From: Gymnorhina tibicen
Taxonomy: Eukaryota; Chordata; Aves; Passeriformes; Artamidae
DNA: 64,000 nt
Direction: 5' to 3'
NCBI GenBank assembly: GCA_013399875.1
Contig: VXAZ01004042.1
Span: forward strand, 466,330-530,329
The notes beneath the pieces are model-generated. The model was given only the letters and a program-made list of their open reading frames with translations, was not told the origin of the DNA and did not search any database. Each line of letters begins with the position of its first letter. Positions within the stretch are counted from its first letter, which is position 1. The translations under genes and the position numbers were made by a program. Positions 61,984 to 64,000 of the stretch are shown here, one piece after another.

Positions 61984-64000
61984 ACTACGGTGCAAATAGA
62001 GTTCAATTACTCTAGAGATGAGATAGAATTTAAAAAGACAAGTCCTGTCACTACCAATGGCCATCAAATAGATTTTACAGTCACATAGTTTCGTTGTGTG
62101 TGGAATATTGAGATGACGCCAAGCCTTACAGATGTATTTTAAAGTATTCTTGCTGATGCACATGATGGCTACCAGATTCTTGGGTCAAAAATCTTGGATA
62201 GGTCCTATGTCCATGTTAATCAGCCTCCTCTGCTTTCATTCTTTTCAGTGAAAGAAAGAGCAGAAGAGTTCTAAAAAACCTAAAAACTGCTGAATGATTG
62301 TGATGTGCTTGCCAATAGCAAACAGGCCAGCGAGTTCTCGAGACTTTGGCTTGCATTGAATAGTAATTTACAGCATGAGTTGAGCACTGGAACTCATTTG
62401 GAGGAGAGGAGAAGATGAGACTTGTCTTCTAAAGTTTCTTTTGTATTGGGAGAAATAAGCTCTCACAAACTGTAATTCAGAACAGCTAAATTGGATGTTT
62501 AATGAGTTCTGTGAGTTACGTGCCTGAAGTGAACCCATACCTGCTGCAGTCGTGCACCAAGCAGCATGTCTAGGGAACAGAAGTTATTTCAACTGCTTGA
62601 GGAATGAGGAGCTACTAACCTTAGAAAAAGATGTAATAAGTGGCTTTGTATATTTGTTAGTATCAGGAGTTGTTTGAAACTTGCCATCTGGGGGCTTCTT
62701 ACATTCTGAATGCACATTATGAACTTACAGATCCCGGTTTTCATACAGTAAGGTCAACAAATATACTGCATTGAATATAAAAATAGTTTCAGTGCTGGGA
62801 GCTATAGCTAAGCTGTTATGATAAAAGCTAAAATTGTGATCTGTACAAACAGTTATAATGATTATTTCATATTTCAAAGCCTGTGTGAATTGCTAATGAC
62901 CAGTCTTCTCTGCTTCTGCAGTAGGTTAACATTAACTTTGTGTTTTCAAACAGTCTTCTTTTACTGTGGCACTTACTGCTTGTCTGTTAGTAGTCCTCTA
63001 AGACACTAACATTGTTTTTCAGCCAGCAAGAGTGAGGAGTAGCCCTGAACATTTCTCCAAAAAAGCTCCACCTGACTTTCTGTGCTGTTTTACTTGAGTA
63101 AGGCCCCTTGAACTGAGTCTGGCAGCATCATTAGCAGGACATTTTGATTGTTCTGTACTTTCTCCAGCTTCAGCATAGCTCAGCAGATTTGGAGATGTCT
63201 GATTACTCTGATTTAAAGGGCTTGGAAATGATGAGTCATTTTCCATTTCTCTATCATCTGTGCATTTTGTTTACACAATATCTTCCAGACATTCGATAAC
63301 ATATGCACCTAAGGGATCACAGATATCTCCTATACACAGTCATATTTGTTTTAGAACATGCACTGACCTGAGATAATAATCATAAAAGAAAAAAGGTGGG
63401 TTTTTTAGAATGATTGAAAAGAGACTCAGAAAATATTTAACTTCATTCTGCACAGTGAGGATGGAGAAACAGAAACTGTGCTTGGAAGTGATTATAATCT
63501 GAACCATAGAGATTTGCAAATATATTGAAGAGAAACATGAAGATAGTACAAATGCCTCTGTTTCTTTAGGGTAGTAAGCGCCAAAAAATCAGAACAAGCT
63601 TCTTCAGTATGGTGATTTATATGGCATCTACTGGGTCCTGTCCTGTTTGCCCACCTAAATGCAAAAAGAAGGAAGACATCTCATGGCCCTTTTGTTAAAA
63701 TGTATATTCAGTCAAGAAATGTGATTTTTCCTAATAAGAACTATCAGAAAAGAACTTGAGGTTCACTGCAAGCACAGTGGTGTCAATAACAATAACTGTA
63801 ATAATTCTTACTAACACTCTGATGATATTTTCTTCCAGCTCATTTCAGGGTTCTGTCAGTTTTCATTAATATACTCACTAAGCCTTCTTCTGTATTAAAA
63901 GCAGACTGTGTTTTTGGGTCATCCTTCATGCTGCCTGTCATGGACATAAATGTGATTGTTGCTGAGAAAAATACTTAACAAACTATCTAAAGTAATGGTT

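Larger units (their letters stand above)
54190..64000. other. Sequence without strongly supported genes
   Basis: Contents are the ancient repeat near 54855, the possible conserved element at 57150-57630, the CAG-rich tract near 58000, a CR1 remnant at 60368-60400 and the membrane-segment exon candidate at 61751-61983. The remaining open frames are short and show no splice or domain support. Confidence 0.45.

Overview
This window looks like nuclear DNA from a bird. The evidence is several CR1 LINE 3' ends, both recent and ancient types; two endogenous retroviral LTRs of kinds common in neoavian and songbird genomes; one strong CpG island; and long AT-rich stretches with no uninterrupted genes. 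It is not bacterial: no open frame longer than about 130 codons outside the CpG island makes sense as a protein, and coding sequence, where visible, comes as short spliced exons. No operons, CRISPR arrays, rRNA genes or intact tRNA genes were seen.

Positions 1-16900 appear to hold a minus-strand, multi-exon gene whose promoter is the CpG island at about 16540-17420. A Kozak-perfect ATG at 16902 starts a three-codon coding segment that runs straight into a splice donor. Further left I find a series of short open exons with matching splice sites. The strongest is 10408-10558, which is 50 codons, fully open and bounded by acceptor and donor. From that exon the splice phases join through 7150-7204, 6590-6668 and 5353-5421 to a possible last exon at 4432-4605. 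I do not recognise the protein. The upstream chain (15327-15384, 13379-13428) has at least one missing exon.

Positions 17450-64000 are mostly intron or intergenic DNA. I see scattered plus-strand exon candidates at 23405-23546, 33902-34064, 35997-36014, 39136-39298, 49614-49655 and 61751-61983. They do not join into one confident gene and could be pieces of long non-coding transcripts or chance. Around 36585-36700 there is a small GC-rich, CpG-containing spot.

Mobile elements are CR1 fragments at 5124-5210, 18490-18547, 35447-35884 and 60368-60400, ancient CR1 remnants near 15003-15081, 33413-33645 and 54855-54892, a tRNA-derived SINE-like fragment near 23612-23690, a solo LTR at 48467-48932 with a perfect 5-bp target duplication, and an antisense solo LTR at 53588-54189. 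The sequence holds two single ambiguous bases, at 16839 in the CpG island and 48627 in the first LTR. I found no clear case of a new biological system. The best lead is the unidentified minus-strand gene.
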